Below are positions 1 to 9,520 of a stretch of 64,000 nt of DNA, one piece after another. The number at the start of each line of letters is the position of its first letter. The stretch's first letter is position 1. Both the position numbers and the translations under genes were made by a program. The notes under the pieces were generated by a model that was given only the letters and a program-made list of their open reading frames with translations, was not told the DNA's origin and did not search any database. Source of the DNA: JACVRW01 sp038323835 (GTDB lineage: Bacteria; Actinomycetota; Thermoleophilia; Solirubrobacterales; Thermoleophilaceae); the NCBI GenBank assembly GCA_038323835.1, contig JBBQHI010000009.1, forward strand, positions 26,529 to 90,528, read 5' to 3'.

Positions 1-128
1 TCGCGCTCGAGCAGGATCTGCACCGGCTCGTGCCCGCCCTCGGCCAGGCCGGCGCGCACCGACTCGGCCGACCTGAGCGAAACGTCGTGCTCGCTCGAGC
101 GCCCGCCGCCCAGCACGGCGACTCTCAC
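1..128 (-). CDS. ddl: D-alanine--D-alanine ligase, N-terminal fragment
   Basis: Only the first 42 codons are inside the window; the gene continues past base 1. It starts with GTG at 128 and overlaps the pknB stop by four bases (GTGA), so it is the last visible gene of the kinase operon. The N-terminus reads VRVAVLGGGRSSEHDVSLRS, the signature of the Ddl N-terminal domain with the glycine-rich turn and the S-E-H-x-VSL motif. Ddl joins two D-alanines with ATP for the peptidoglycan stem peptide, which suits its place behind a transpeptidase and a PASTA kinase. A second, complete ddl lies at 29019-29993. Confidence 0.85.
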   Translation of the reverse strand, partial: MRVAVLGGGRSSEHDVSLRSAESVRAGLAEGGHEPVQILLER

Positions 129-1978
129 GGGCTGGCCGGTGCCTGATTCTCGAGGCCCTCGGTGGGCGTGACCACGCCGATGGAGATGACCACCGTGCTG
201 CCCTTGTCCACCTGGCCCCCGGACTCCGGCGCCTGCTTCACCACCAGGCCGTCCTGGATCTGGTCCGTGGTGGAGGTCTGCCGGCGCACCGCCTTCAGCC
301 CGGCCGCCTTCAGCTCGCGCACCGCAGTCGCGGGGTCGAGACCGGTCACGTCGGGCACCTCCACCTGCTCGGGACCGGTGGAGACGGTGATCGTGACCCG
401 CGAGCCTGAGTCCACCTGGGTCCCGGCGGCCGGGTCCTGGGACACCACGTCGTCCTTGGGCTGATCCGAGGGCTCCTCGCGCACCGAGACCTTGAGGCCG
501 TCGCCGGTGAGGCTGTCCTCGGCCGAGCCGCGCGAGAGGCCGGTCACGTCCGGCACCTGCACCTGCTCGGGACCGCTGCTCACCTTGAGCGTCACCCGGC
601 TCCCGCGCTCCACCGACGTGCCCTGCCGCGGGAAGGTGCGGATTGCCGTGCCCTCGGCCACGCTGTCGGATGGCTCCGAGCTGACCGTCACGTCGAAGCC
701 CAGGCGCTCGAGCGTCCTGATGGCCTGCGCGCGCGTCTGGCCCTCCACCGAGGGCACGAGAGCGTCACCCGGGCCGTTCGAGACCAGGAGCGTGACGGTG
801 GAACCCTTGTCCGCCTGCTCGCCGGCGTTGGGGTCCTGGTCCACCACGTCATCCAGGTCGGCGCGACTCTTCACCCGCTCGGTCTTTACCTCGAAGCCCG
901 CACGCTCGAGCTTGTGTCGGGCCTGGATCAGCTGCTTGCCCACCACGCGCGGCACCTCCTTTTTGTCCGCGGAGAGCAGGCCGCTCACGGCGAGGAAGCC
1001 GAGCAGCGCCAGCAATGCCAGCGCCAGTATCCCGATCGTGAACCACGGCCAGCGCCGCTCGGGTTCGCCCGCGGTCGCGGCATCGGTGGGCACGATCACC
1101 GGCGCGGGCACGAACTCGGCGGTGTCGCGCGGCGCGGAGGCACCGGACGCGATCTGGTCGCGCGCGGTGATCAGCGCCGCTCCGAACTCCTCGGCCGTCT
1201 GCCAGCGCTGCGCCGGGTCCTTGGCGAGGGCGGCCATCACCACCGACTCGAGCGTCGGGTGCACGTCAGGGCGCAGCTGCGAGATCGGCGTCGGGGGCTC
1301 CGAGAGGTGCTTGAGCGCCACGGCCACCGCGCTGTCGCCCTGGAAGGGGACGCGACCGGTGAGCAGCTCGTAGAGGATCACGCCGATCGAGTAGATGTCG
1401 GAGGTGGCGTCCACGGCGTGGCCCTGGGCCTGCTCCGGCGAGAGGTACTGCGCCGTGCCCATGATCGAGCCGGTCTCCGTCATCTCCGAGGCTCCGGCCC
1501 GGGCGATGCCGAAGTCGGTGACCTTCGCCTGCCACGCGTCGTCCACGATCACGTTGTGGGGCTTGAAGTCCCGGTGGATCACGTGGTGCCGGTGGGCGAA
1601 CCCGGCGGCGGCGAGGATCTGGAGGCCGAGGTCGATCACCGTCTCCTGGGGGAGCGGCGCCTGCGTGTTCACGATCTCCTTGAGCGTCCGCCCGGGCAGG
1701 TGCTCCATGGCGATGTAGTAGGTGCCGTCGTGCTCACCGCGGTCGAACACGCCCACGACGTGCGGGTGCTGGAGGCCGGCGGCGGCGCTGGCCTCGCGGC
1801 GGAAGCGCTCTACGAACTCCTGGTCCTGGGCGAAGCGGCGGTGAAGGACCTTCAGCGCCACCTCCCGGCCCAGGTGGGTGTCCTCGGCCCGGTACACGTC
1901 GGCCATCCCGCCGGACCCGACGCGGCCGACGATCCGGTAGCGGCCGTCCACGATCGTGTTTTCGGCCACCTCGGTCAT
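125..1978 (-). CDS. pknB: PASTA-domain serine/threonine protein kinase PknB
   Basis: 617 residues. The cytoplasmic kinase domain is at about 14-280, with glycine loop GSGGMADV (21-28), Lys43, HRDFKPHN (from 135) and DFG (155-157). A membrane helix lies near 355-380, followed by four extracellular PASTA repeats, each opening with a variant of VPDVxG. PknB-type kinases bind peptidoglycan fragments or lipid II and phosphorylate division and cell-wall proteins. The start chosen is ATG 1978, whose A is shared with the pbpA stop (TGATG); the frame stays open for 44 more codons upstream, but that extension lies inside pbpA. The cognate phosphatase is in the same operon at 4901-6214. Confidence 0.95.
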   Translation of the reverse strand: MTEVAENTIVDGRYRIVGRVGSGGMADVYRAEDTHLGREVALKVLHRRFAQDQEFVERFRREASAAAGLQHPHVVGVFDRGEHDGTYYIAMEHLPGRTLKEIVNTQAPLPQETVIDLGLQILAAAGFAHRHHVIHRDFKPHNVIVDDAWQAKVTDFGIARAGASEMTETGSIMGTAQYLSPEQAQGHAVDATSDIYSIGVILYELLTGRVPFQGDSAVAVALKHLSEPPTPISQLRPDVHPTLESVVMAALAKDPAQRWQTAEEFGAALITARDQIASGASAPRDTAEFVPAPVIVPTDAATAGEPERRWPWFTIGILALALLALLGFLAVSGLLSADKKEVPRVVGKQLIQARHKLERAGFEVKTERVKSRADLDDVVDQDPNAGEQADKGSTVTLLVSNGPGDALVPSVEGQTRAQAIRTLERLGFDVTVSSEPSDSVAEGTAIRTFPRQGTSVERGSRVTLKVSSGPEQVQVPDVTGLSRGSAEDSLTGDGLKVSVREEPSDQPKDDVVSQDPAAGTQVDSGSRVTITVSTGPEQVEVPDVTGLDPATAVRELKAAGLKAVRRQTSTTDQIQDGLVVKQAPESGGQVDKGSTVVISIGVVTPTEGLENQAPASP

Positions 1979-3423
1979 CAGCCGAGCAGGGACTCCAGCA
2001 CCTGGCGCGCGATCGGAGCGGCCACCGTCCCGCCCTCGCCGGTGGTGCGCTCGAGGGTCACGGCCACGGCCATCTTCGGGTTTCCGATCGGGGCGAAGGC
2101 GATGAACCACGGCTGTGTGAACTCGCGGTTGGCGCCCACCTCGGCCGTGCCGCTCTTGCCGGCCACGTCGATGCCCTGAAGCGCGGCCTGCGTGCCCGTG
2201 CCCTCTTTCACGACCTGGCCCATCATCTCGGTGAGCGATTTCGCCGTGCTCGCCTTCATCACCTGCGTCTGAAGGTCGGGCTCCACGCGCTCCTTCACCC
2301 GTCCGTCCTTGCCCACCACGCGGTCGGTGAGCCGCGGCTTCATCAGCCGGCCGCCGTTGGCCACGGTGGCCGCCACCTCCGCCATCTGAATCGGAGTGGC
2401 GCGGATCTCGCCCTCGAGGCCGCCCTGCCCGATGGCCACGCGCCCGACGTCGAAGCCGCCGTCCGGGCCCACCAGGTTGCCGCGGCCGTCGCGCACGCCG
2501 CTGGCGATCATCTCGTCGTCCGGGTAGTCGAGCTTCGGGTCCTGGTAGAAGCCGTAGCGCTCCATGTACTCCACAAGCGTGGAGCGCCCGACGCGCTCGC
2601 CGACCTGGGCGAAGACGGTGTTCACGGAGTTGGTGAGCGCGTCCGTGAGAGTGATGGGCCCATAGTCCTGCCCGCCGAAGTTGGAGAGCGGGGCGCCGCT
2701 GACCGTGCGCGGCGAGGAGCCGTCGATGATCGTGTCCGGCGTGACCTTCCCGGAGTCGAGCGCCGCCGTGGCGGTCACGACCTTGAAGGTCGAGCCCGGT
2801 GGATAGGCCTCCTGCGTGGTGCGGTTGAGCACGGGCTTGTTCGGGTCCCGGTTGAGGCGCGAGAAGTCGTCGGGAACCCGGTTGGGATCGTAGGCGGGCA
2901 CGGACGCCATCACCCGCACCTTGCCGGTGACGGGCTCGATCGCCACCACCGCGCCCTTGCGCCCCTGCAGTGCGGAGATGGCGGTGCGCTGTCCGTCCAC
3001 GTCCAGGTTGGTGACCACGTCGTTGCCCTCCCGCTTGTGGTCCTCGAGCCCAGAGAGGATGGACGCGAATTCGTCCTTCTTGCCGGCCAGGTCGTCGTTG
3101 CGGGAGCGCTCCAGCCCGCGGCGGCCGTTCAGGAGGAACGAGTACCCGACCGCATGCGCGAACAGCCCGTTCTCGGGATACACGCGGGAGTAGGTGCGGT
3201 CCTCGCCGCGGCCGTGAGGAATGCTGCGGGCAAGCACCGTCCGGCCGTCGCTGGCGTAGATGCGCCCGCGGGGGGTGCGCTGCTCCTGGAGCAGGGGCCG
3301 GCGGTTGTTCGCGTTGTCCTCGAGGCCGGCCGCTTCGAACACCGTCCAGCGGGACGTGAAGGCCACGAGCAGGGCGAAGAGCAGCGTGACCAGGCCGAAG
3401 AGCTGGACGATCTGGCGGTTCAC
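1978..3423 (-). CDS. pbpA: Penicillin-binding protein, peptidoglycan transpeptidase PbpA
   Basis: 481 residues, a class B PBP with an N-terminal membrane anchor (about 7-22) and no glycosyltransferase domain. Transpeptidase motifs are in order: STFK with the acylated serine at 211, SVN at 267-269 and KSGT at 424-427. It crosslinks stem peptides and presumably partners with the SEDS protein encoded just upstream. The start is GTG 3423, overlapping the ftsW stop as GTGA; the open frame upstream of it belongs to ftsW in another frame. The order ftsW-pbpA-pknB is the standard actinobacterial arrangement. Confidence 0.95.
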   Translation of the reverse strand: MNRQIVQLFGLVTLLFALLVAFTSRWTVFEAAGLEDNANNRRPLLQEQRTPRGRIYASDGRTVLARSIPHGRGEDRTYSRVYPENGLFAHAVGYSFLLNGRRGLERSRNDDLAGKKDEFASILSGLEDHKREGNDVVTNLDVDGQRTAISALQGRKGAVVAIEPVTGKVRVMASVPAYDPNRVPDDFSRLNRDPNKPVLNRTTQEAYPPGSTFKVVTATAALDSGKVTPDTIIDGSSPRTVSGAPLSNFGGQDYGPITLTDALTNSVNTVFAQVGERVGRSTLVEYMERYGFYQDPKLDYPDDEMIASGVRDGRGNLVGPDGGFDVGRVAIGQGGLEGEIRATPIQMAEVAATVANGGRLMKPRLTDRVVGKDGRVKERVEPDLQTQVMKASTAKSLTEMMGQVVKEGTGTQAALQGIDVAGKSGTAEVGANREFTQPWFIAFAPIGNPKMAVAVTLERTTGEGGTVAAPIARQVLESLLG

Positions 3424-4901
3424 ACCAGTCCCCCTCGCCGGATCCGGTCGGCGCGGGCGTGGTCGGACACCACGAGCAGGAGCGCCAGCAGCACCATGTT
3501 GGCCACGATCGAGCTGCCGCCGTAGGACACGAAGGGCAGCGTCACGCCGGTGAGGGGGATCACGCGAGTCACCCCTCCCACGATGACGAACACCTGCAAC
3601 GCGAATACCGCCGTGAGTCCGGTCGCCAGGAGCTTGGAGAAGCCGTCCCCGGCCAGCATGGCCGTCTTGAAGCCCCGGTGGGTGAAGAGGAGGTATGCGC
3701 CGAGCAGCCCGGCCGCGCCGAACAGGCCGGCCTCGTTGGTGATCACCGCGTAGATCAGGTCGGTGTGCGGCGCGGGGAGCAGCGGCTGCCCGCCCGGCGA
3801 GCTGAGCATGGCGCGGCCGAAGCCCTCCCCGAACAGCCCCCCGTCGGCCTGGGCAAACAGCGATTGGGCTATCTGGTACCCCTGGCAGTTCACGAACTCG
3901 GTGACCTGCCCGCCCGCGGAGTGGCACACCACCTCCTTGGTCGAGAAGGTGTCGAGCCACGTCTGCACGCGGTCGTGGACGTGGGAGACGTTGCTGGCGA
4001 AGAAGGCCGCGCCGCCCAGGAACATGCTCGCCCCCACGCTCACCAGCGACAGGCGGCCGGTGGCCACGTACACGAGCGCGAGGAAGCCGCCGAAGAACAT
4101 AAGCGAGCTGCCGAGGTCCCGGATGAAGATCAGCATCAGCATCGCCAGGCCCCACACCAGCAGCAGCGGGCCGAAGTGCTTCAGCGACGGCCGCTCGCGG
4201 ATCACCGCCACCAGCGAGGCCACGAACACCACGAGCAGGATCGTGGCCAGCAGTCCCGGCTTCAGCACGACGATCGCCAGCAGGGTGAGCACCGCCGGGA
4301 TGCCGAAGAGCATCGCCTGGCGCTGTGCCGGGAGTGGGCGGAGCCGCGGGCGCACCAGGATGTCGCCGGTCTCGCGCAGATAGCTGGCGAGGAAGATGAT
4401 GATCCCGAGCTTCGCGAACTCGGCCGGCTGGAACTGGATCGGGCCCGCCTTGACCGCCAGGAAGGCGCCGTTCACCTGAGCCCCGATGCCCGGCAGGCGG
4501 GGCATGGCCAGCAGCGCGATCGCCCCCGCCGCGATCGTGTACCGGTAGCGCTCGAGCACGTGGTGGTCGCGCAGGAGCACGATCGTGGCAGCGAAGAAGA
4601 CAAGCCCGACCACGAACCACTGGGCCTGCTCCCGGGCCAGATCGGTGTCGATCCGGTAGACCTCGACCAGTCCCACCGCGGCCAGCAGCGCCACGAGCGG
4701 GAACATGTAGGGATCGGCGTCCGGGAGCCGCGCGCGGATGAACAGGTGGGCGAGCACGCACAGGCCCAGGAACACGGCGCCGTAGGTGATCGTCGCGTCG
4801 CTCACGTCCTTCGAGCGGGTGGCCAGCACCGCGGCGAAGCCGCTGGCCACCAGAAGCGACACCGGGAGCAGTCCGAGCAGCTCCCGCGAGCGGGCGGACA
4901 T
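3420..4901 (-). CDS. SEDS peptidoglycan polymerase (FtsW/RodA family)
   Basis: 493 residues, nearly all hydrophobic, with about ten to twelve membrane segments. The long extracellular loop in the C-terminal half and the segment PLTGVTLPFVSYGGSS near the C-terminus are typical of the FtsW/RodA/SpoVE family. SEDS proteins polymerise lipid II into glycan strands and work with a class B PBP, here PbpA from the next gene. The start is ATG 4901, sharing its A with the pstP stop (TGATG). The position in the pknB operon suggests the elongation-type paralog (RodA), but sequence alone does not separate RodA from FtsW. Confidence 0.93.
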   Translation of the reverse strand: MSARSRELLGLLPVSLLVASGFAAVLATRSKDVSDATITYGAVFLGLCVLAHLFIRARLPDADPYMFPLVALLAAVGLVEVYRIDTDLAREQAQWFVVGLVFFAATIVLLRDHHVLERYRYTIAAGAIALLAMPRLPGIGAQVNGAFLAVKAGPIQFQPAEFAKLGIIIFLASYLRETGDILVRPRLRPLPAQRQAMLFGIPAVLTLLAIVVLKPGLLATILLVVFVASLVAVIRERPSLKHFGPLLLVWGLAMLMLIFIRDLGSSLMFFGGFLALVYVATGRLSLVSVGASMFLGGAAFFASNVSHVHDRVQTWLDTFSTKEVVCHSAGGQVTEFVNCQGYQIAQSLFAQADGGLFGEGFGRAMLSSPGGQPLLPAPHTDLIYAVITNEAGLFGAAGLLGAYLLFTHRGFKTAMLAGDGFSKLLATGLTAVFALQVFVIVGGVTRVIPLTGVTLPFVSYGGSSIVANMVLLALLLVVSDHARADRIRRGGLV

Positions 4902-6214
4902 CAGCCGCCCGATCCGGGGTCTAGCCGGCCACGCTCCACCTGGCGCGCGAGGTCCACGGCGTCCGCGCGGCTGCGCCACGAGTGATCGAGCACGTGGCTC
5001 CTGCGCGACGCCGGGATCGCCCGCGCCGGCACGCCGCTGGCGTACTCCTGCTTGTAGAGGTCGATGCCGAACGGCAGCTCGTAGGGGATGCCGCGGTAGA
5101 CGGTGACGAGGCCGCCGTCGTTGGTGGCCACGAAGTAGACCTGCCGGCTGAGCGCGTAGAGCCCGGCCCCCACCCCGGCGAGAAGCACCAGGGCCACGAC
5201 GAGCCGAGCCAGACCCCGGGCCCGCGCTCCGCGGCGGCGGGGGCGGGCCTCTGGGGCGCGGGCGCGCTCGGGCGGTCGCACCACGGTGGAGTCCGGGGCC
5301 GCCCCGGCCAAGCGCTCGGCCACGGCGGCCCGGCCTCGCGGGGCCGGTGGTGGCGGCGCGGTGGGCTGGGGCACCTCCGTGGCCTGGTCCGCGGCGGCCG
5401 CCTGCACGTCCTCCGCGCGCATCGTCCCGGCGATCGTGTCCTCGGCGTCAGCGGCGGCTTCCTCCCCACCCGAGTCGCCCTCCTCGGCCTCCACCCCGTC
5501 GTCGCCGAGACGGAAGAGCACCACGGTGATGTTGTCGCGGCCGCCGCTCTGGTTCGCCGCGCGCACGAGCTCCTCGGCCGTCTCCTCGAGCGATGTGGGC
5601 GCGCGCAGGAGGGCACCGAGCTCCTCGTCGCCCACCATGCCCGTGAGCCCGTCGGAGCAGATCAGGAAGATGTCCCCGTCGCGTCCGGTGATGGTGTAGG
5701 TGTCCACCTCCACGCTGGACTCGGGCCCGAGCGCCCGCGTGATGATCGAGCGCTGGGGATGGTTCTCGGCCGCCTCGGCCGTGATCTGGCCCGTGCGCTC
5801 GAGCTCGGCCACCAGCGAGTGGTCACGGGTCAGCTGCTCCAGGCGGCCGTCGCGAAGCAGGTAGGCCCGGCTGTCGCCGACGTGGCCCAGGCTCACCTCG
5901 TCCCCCACCACCTTCGCCGCGGTGAGCGTGGTGCCCATCCCCCGATGCGCCTCGTCACTCGCGGCGAGCTCGTAGATGCGGCGATTGGCCTCCTTGAGGA
6001 TCCCGGTGAGCTCCGCCTCCGGAGGCTCGTCGGTCGGCCCGACCTCGTCGAACACGCCCGCGGCGAGCGCGGAGGCCACCTCCCCGGCGCGCGCGCCCCC
6101 CATGCCGTCCGCCACCCCGAAGAACGGGGGCGACAGCACGAGCGTGTCCTCGTTGGCGCTGCGCTGGCGGCCGACGTCGGTGCGCCCGGCCTGCTCTGCG
6201 ATCCGGATGGCCAT
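4901..6214 (-). CDS. pstP: PP2C-family protein phosphatase PstP
   Basis: 437 residues. The PPM/PP2C catalytic domain covers about 1-235, with metal-binding motifs in RSANEDTLV (18-26), VADGMGG (34-40), GHVGDSRAYL, CSDGLTG and GGRDNITVV. A proline/alanine-rich linker follows, then one membrane helix (about 335-355) and an extracellular tail of about 80 residues. It removes phosphates placed by the operon kinases and by their autophosphorylation. ATG 6214 lies four bases after the fhaB stop, so translation is probably coupled. Confidence 0.94.
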   Translation of the reverse strand: MAIRIAEQAGRTDVGRQRSANEDTLVLSPPFFGVADGMGGARAGEVASALAAGVFDEVGPTDEPPEAELTGILKEANRRIYELAASDEAHRGMGTTLTAAKVVGDEVSLGHVGDSRAYLLRDGRLEQLTRDHSLVAELERTGQITAEAAENHPQRSIITRALGPESSVEVDTYTITGRDGDIFLICSDGLTGMVGDEELGALLRAPTSLEETAEELVRAANQSGGRDNITVVLFRLGDDGVEAEEGDSGGEEAAADAEDTIAGTMRAEDVQAAAADQATEVPQPTAPPPPAPRGRAAVAERLAGAAPDSTVVRPPERARAPEARPRRRGARARGLARLVVALVLLAGVGAGLYALSRQVYFVATNDGGLVTVYRGIPYELPFGIDLYKQEYASGVPARAIPASRRSHVLDHSWRSRADAVDLARQVERGRLDPGSGG

Positions 6215-6218
6215 AGCG

Positions 6219-6701
6219 CTACTCCCGGTAGCGGTACTCGGTGTCGCCGATGCGGATCACATCGGCCATCTTGAGGCGCTCGGCGGTCTTCAGCTGTCGG
6301 CCGTTCAGATACGTGCCGTTCGTGGAGGCCATGTCCTCCACGTACATGTACTCCCCGCGCAGGAAGATACGCGCGTGCGCAGATGACGCAAAGGGATCGT
6401 CGATGTGGATGTCGGCCTCGTCCGAGCGCCCCATCGTGGCCCCGTCACGGATGTCGACTGTCGTGCCCGGCTCGAACCCCATCGCCGCCACCACCTCCAG
6501 CTGGGGGTCCACCCCGCCCGCGAACTGTGTGGGCGCCGGCTTGCGCCGCGAGCTCGGAGCCGCGGGGGGCTGGGCCGCCGGCGAGCCGGCGCTCTCGTAG
6601 CGCGAGAGGTCGCGCATCGAGCTGCGGGCCACCCAGAGGAGGAAGAGGTAGAGAACGGCCAGGAAGCCGAACTTCAGCGCGACCGCGAGCGGCTCGTCCA
6701 C
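6219..6701 (-). CDS. fhaB: Membrane-anchored FHA-domain protein FhaB (FipA-like)
   Basis: 160 residues: an N-terminal membrane helix (about 6-25), a proline/basic linker and a C-terminal FHA domain. The FHA signature is visible as a GRSDEADI-type strand, SSAHARI and ASTNGTYLNG. FHA domains bind phosphothreonine, so this is a likely reader of PknB-type signals at the membrane. It sits between fhaA and pstP with gaps of six and four bases. Confidence 0.92.
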   Translation of the reverse strand: MDEPLAVALKFGFLAVLYLFLLWVARSSMRDLSRYESAGSPAAQPPAAPSSRRKPAPTQFAGGVDPQLEVVAAMGFEPGTTVDIRDGATMGRSDEADIHIDDPFASSAHARIFLRGEYMYVEDMASTNGTYLNGRQLKTAERLKMADVIRIGDTEYRYRE

Positions 6702-6707
6702 GGGCGC

Positions 6708-7469
6708 CTACTCGAGCTCGAAGGTCAGGTCGGTTACCCCAATCGTTATGCGGTCCCCGGAGCGCAGGGGCGAGCGCTCCACCCGCCGGCCGTTGACCTT
6801 CACGCCGTTCGTGGAGCCAAGGTCCGCCACCATCCAGCCGTCCTCCTCGCGGCGGACCTCGACGTGGCGGCGTGAGACGTTGGCGTCGCCCACCACCACG
6901 TCGCAGTCGCGGCTGCGGCCCACCACCACCCTCCGGCCGCTGAGCACGCTGCGGCGGCCGTCGCCCACCAGCAGGGCCTGGCGGCGGTCGTCCTTGGCCT
7001 CGAGCAGCCGCGAGTCGCCCGCGGGCGTGTAGACCATCGTGTGGCCGAAGTCCCCCGCCGAGGGTGCGGCCTCGGCCAGCGGCGCCTCCTCTTCCTCGGG
7101 GGGCGACAGCAGCTGCGCCTGGATGCCGAACTCACCAAGATCGAGGCGCTCGTCGGTGTGGAACTCCACCTGGGGGCGGCTGGTGAGGGCGAGCCGCTCC
7201 TGGCGAGAGTGCTCGAGCAGGTAGTCCGACAGCTCCTTGCGGAGCGCGGGCTCGTAGCTCGCGAACTGCTCGCGGTCCGCCGGGGAGAGGAACACCCGGT
7301 AGTGGTTGGGCACGTAGACGCGCGAGACGGAGACCATCTGGTTCTCCTCCATCTCCTTGGCCAGCTTGTGGGCCAGCTCCACCGGCTGGACATTCGTCTT
7401 GAAGGCACGCCCGAAGGCGCCCTCCACGAGGCCGCCGAGCTTCGCTTCGAGATTGCGCAGCACGCTCAT
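6708..7469 (-). CDS. fhaA: FHA-domain protein FhaA with N-terminal DUF3662
   Basis: 253 residues. The N-terminal 110 or so residues (starting MSVLRNLEAKLGGLVEGAFG) match the DUF3662 domain of FhaA. A short acidic linker follows, then a C-terminal FHA domain with VVGRSRDCDVVV, VSRRHVEV and GSTNGVKVNG. In mycobacteria FhaA binds phosphorylated MurJ (MviN) and dampens peptidoglycan synthesis; that role is known for the family and only inferred here. The gene lies 18 bases downstream of the kinase gene at 7488. Confidence 0.93.
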   Translation of the reverse strand: MSVLRNLEAKLGGLVEGAFGRAFKTNVQPVELAHKLAKEMEENQMVSVSRVYVPNHYRVFLSPADREQFASYEPALRKELSDYLLEHSRQERLALTSRPQVEFHTDERLDLGEFGIQAQLLSPPEEEEAPLAEAAPSAGDFGHTMVYTPAGDSRLLEAKDDRRQALLVGDGRRSVLSGRRVVVGRSRDCDVVVGDANVSRRHVEVRREEDGWMVADLGSTNGVKVNGRRVERSPLRSGDRITIGVTDLTFELE

Positions 7470-7487
7470 TCCGATGCCAGGGTAGCC

Positions 7488-9419
7488 CTATGAGGTGGTG
7501 ACGGGCTGGGCCCGCCAGCCCTCGACCGGGGGCGAGGTCTGGGACACGGCCACCGCCACCAGCGCGCCCAGGAGGGCCCCCGCGATGGCTCCCCGAGCCT
7601 GCTCGAGCGCGGCCGTGCCCGCGAGCAGATTGCCGATAGCCGCCATCGAGGCCATGAGCGCCACGCTCCATGCGGCCGCGGCCACGAGGTCGGCGGCCAG
7701 CCAGCGGCCGCGGAGCATGTACGGCAGCACCGCGGCCAGGACCGCCCAGACCGCGAGCGTGAGGATCATGGGCGAGGTCACGATCTGGGCCACCACATCG
7801 GTCGCGGTAGCGGTGGTGGAGCCCTCGAAGCCCGCACGGCCCGGGACCCCATCCGGTGTTCCGAAGAGGTACGTGTGCCCGGTGAGCGCCTCGGCCGCCA
7901 TCAGCCACGCGCCACCCGCGGCGGCGAGACCGGCGCGGCGCCAGGGAGTGGGCGCGAGCGCGGCCAGCCCGACGAACGCCGGCCCCAGGGCGATCGTGCC
8001 CAGGAGCGGCGCGATCACGGGCACCGACCAGAGCAGCCCCGCCCGCGGGAGGAAGAGCGGCACCGAGAGCAGGGCGGCGGCCAGGAGCAGCGCCGTGCCC
8101 GGCCTGCCGGCGGCGGTGGCGAGCCACCCGCACAGCGCGAGGCCGGAAGCGGCCCACCCCACGCGCGGGAGGAGCGCCGTGGCCACCGCGGCCACCGCGG
8201 CAAGGGTGAGAGGGGACGACGGCGCGTCGGACCCGAGGCTGGCGAGAGCGGCCGCCACGATGGTTCCGGCGGCAGCTCCGGCCGCCACGCGGGAGGCCAC
8301 CCGCCCGGCGAGCGGCGGACGCTGCCCGAGCGGCCGGCGGCGGCGGCCGAGAACGCCCAGGCCGGCGGTCGGGTCGGCGCGCAGGTCCTCGGCCAGGGCG
8401 GCAAGAGCGACGGCGTCGCGGGTGGCGAGCACCGGGTCGCGCCGGCGCCCGAAGCGCCGCGGGTGGCGAGCGGTGGGCAGGCCCACGCGACGCAGCGTGG
8501 CGGGCTCCTCCAGGCCGCCCTCCTCGTCCAGCTCGCGCTCCGCCTCCACCAGGCCGGCACGCAGCTCGGCCGGCGTCGGCCGGTCCGCGGGGTCTATTGC
8601 GAGTGCATCGTCCACCAGGTTGCAGAGGCCGGACGGGAGGTCGCGGCGGCGGCCGGCGAGCGCCGGCAGCGGCTGGCCGAGCCGGCGAGCGGTGGCGGCA
8701 AGTCCTCCGGCACGCACGGGATTGGCTCCCGTCCACGCCTCGTACAGGGTCAGCGCGAGCGAGTACACGTCGCTCGCCGGAGTCACGCCGGCGCCCTCCG
8801 CCTGCTCGGGCGCCATGTAGGCGAGCGTGCCCACCACGTCGCCCGTGCGCGTGAGCGGGTCGCCGCTCGCGAGGTGGGCCACGCCGAAGTCGGCCAGCTT
8901 GGCGAAGCCCGCCCCCACCGCGGGCTCGGCCACCACCATCACGTTCTGGGGCTTCACGTCGCGGTGGATCACGCCGCGGGCGTGGGCGTGCTCGAGCGCA
9001 TCGCAGAGCACCGCCCCGATACAGGCCACGTCCCGGTCCGCCACCGCGCCTGCATGGACCAGCTCACCGAGCGTCCGGCCGCGGACCAGCTCGGAGACGA
9101 GATACACCTCGTGCTCGTCGGCGGCCAGCTCGTAGACGGCCACGATCCCGGGATGGTTGAGGCGGGCCGCCGCGCGGGCCTCCCGCTCCGCCCGGTCGCC
9201 TCCACCCTGCTCGATCGGGATGGCCTTCACAGCCACCTCGCGCTCCAGCTTCTCGTCCCAGGCCAGCCACACCACTCCGAAGCCCCCGGCGCCCAGGCGC
9301 CGCTCCAGGCGGTAGCGCCCCAGGACCAGCCGGGCGTCGGCGAGGCGCTCTGTGGCCTCCAGACCCTGCATGGGCAGGGTGCGGCTCTCGTGGGCCGCGC
9401 TGCTCTCGGAACGTCTCAT
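7488..9419 (-). CDS. Serine/threonine protein kinase with multi-pass membrane C-terminal domain
   Basis: 643 residues. The kinase domain (about 35-300) has LGAGGFGVV, the VAVKAI lysine, HRDVKPQN and LADFGVAH, so it should be active. Instead of a single anchor and a sensor, the last 270 or so residues are a strongly hydrophobic domain with roughly nine or ten predicted membrane segments and no PASTA repeats. I do not recognise that domain. The start is ATG 9419; a second methionine 16 codons later, just before the kinase domain, is an alternative. It heads the fhaA-fhaB-pstP-ftsW-pbpA-pknB operon and diverges from the gene at 9521. Confidence 0.88.
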   Translation of the reverse strand: MRRSESSAAHESRTLPMQGLEATERLADARLVLGRYRLERRLGAGGFGVVWLAWDEKLEREVAVKAIPIEQGGGDRAEREARAAARLNHPGIVAVYELAADEHEVYLVSELVRGRTLGELVHAGAVADRDVACIGAVLCDALEHAHARGVIHRDVKPQNVMVVAEPAVGAGFAKLADFGVAHLASGDPLTRTGDVVGTLAYMAPEQAEGAGVTPASDVYSLALTLYEAWTGANPVRAGGLAATARRLGQPLPALAGRRRDLPSGLCNLVDDALAIDPADRPTPAELRAGLVEAERELDEEGGLEEPATLRRVGLPTARHPRRFGRRRDPVLATRDAVALAALAEDLRADPTAGLGVLGRRRRPLGQRPPLAGRVASRVAAGAAAGTIVAAALASLGSDAPSSPLTLAAVAAVATALLPRVGWAASGLALCGWLATAAGRPGTALLLAAALLSVPLFLPRAGLLWSVPVIAPLLGTIALGPAFVGLAALAPTPWRRAGLAAAGGAWLMAAEALTGHTYLFGTPDGVPGRAGFEGSTTATATDVVAQIVTSPMILTLAVWAVLAAVLPYMLRGRWLAADLVAAAAWSVALMASMAAIGNLLAGTAALEQARGAIAGALLGALVAVAVSQTSPPVEGWRAQPVTTS

Positions 9420-9520
9420 CTCGGATTCGTGTTCGGTCCGCGACCGGCGCGTCCTGCCCCCCGGTCATACTCCCACAGCACCCGGGGGAGCCTCGCCCCT
9501 GGAAATCCCGGAGGTACGAC

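Noticed and set aside
3459..4985. Long plus-strand open frame (508 codons) opposite ftsW
   Set aside because: It is rich in His, Arg, Glu and Gln with no hydrophobic core, the usual antisense shadow of a GC-rich gene. The minus strand encodes an unmistakable SEDS protein. Similar shadows occur opposite pknB, pstP, gyrA and gyrB.
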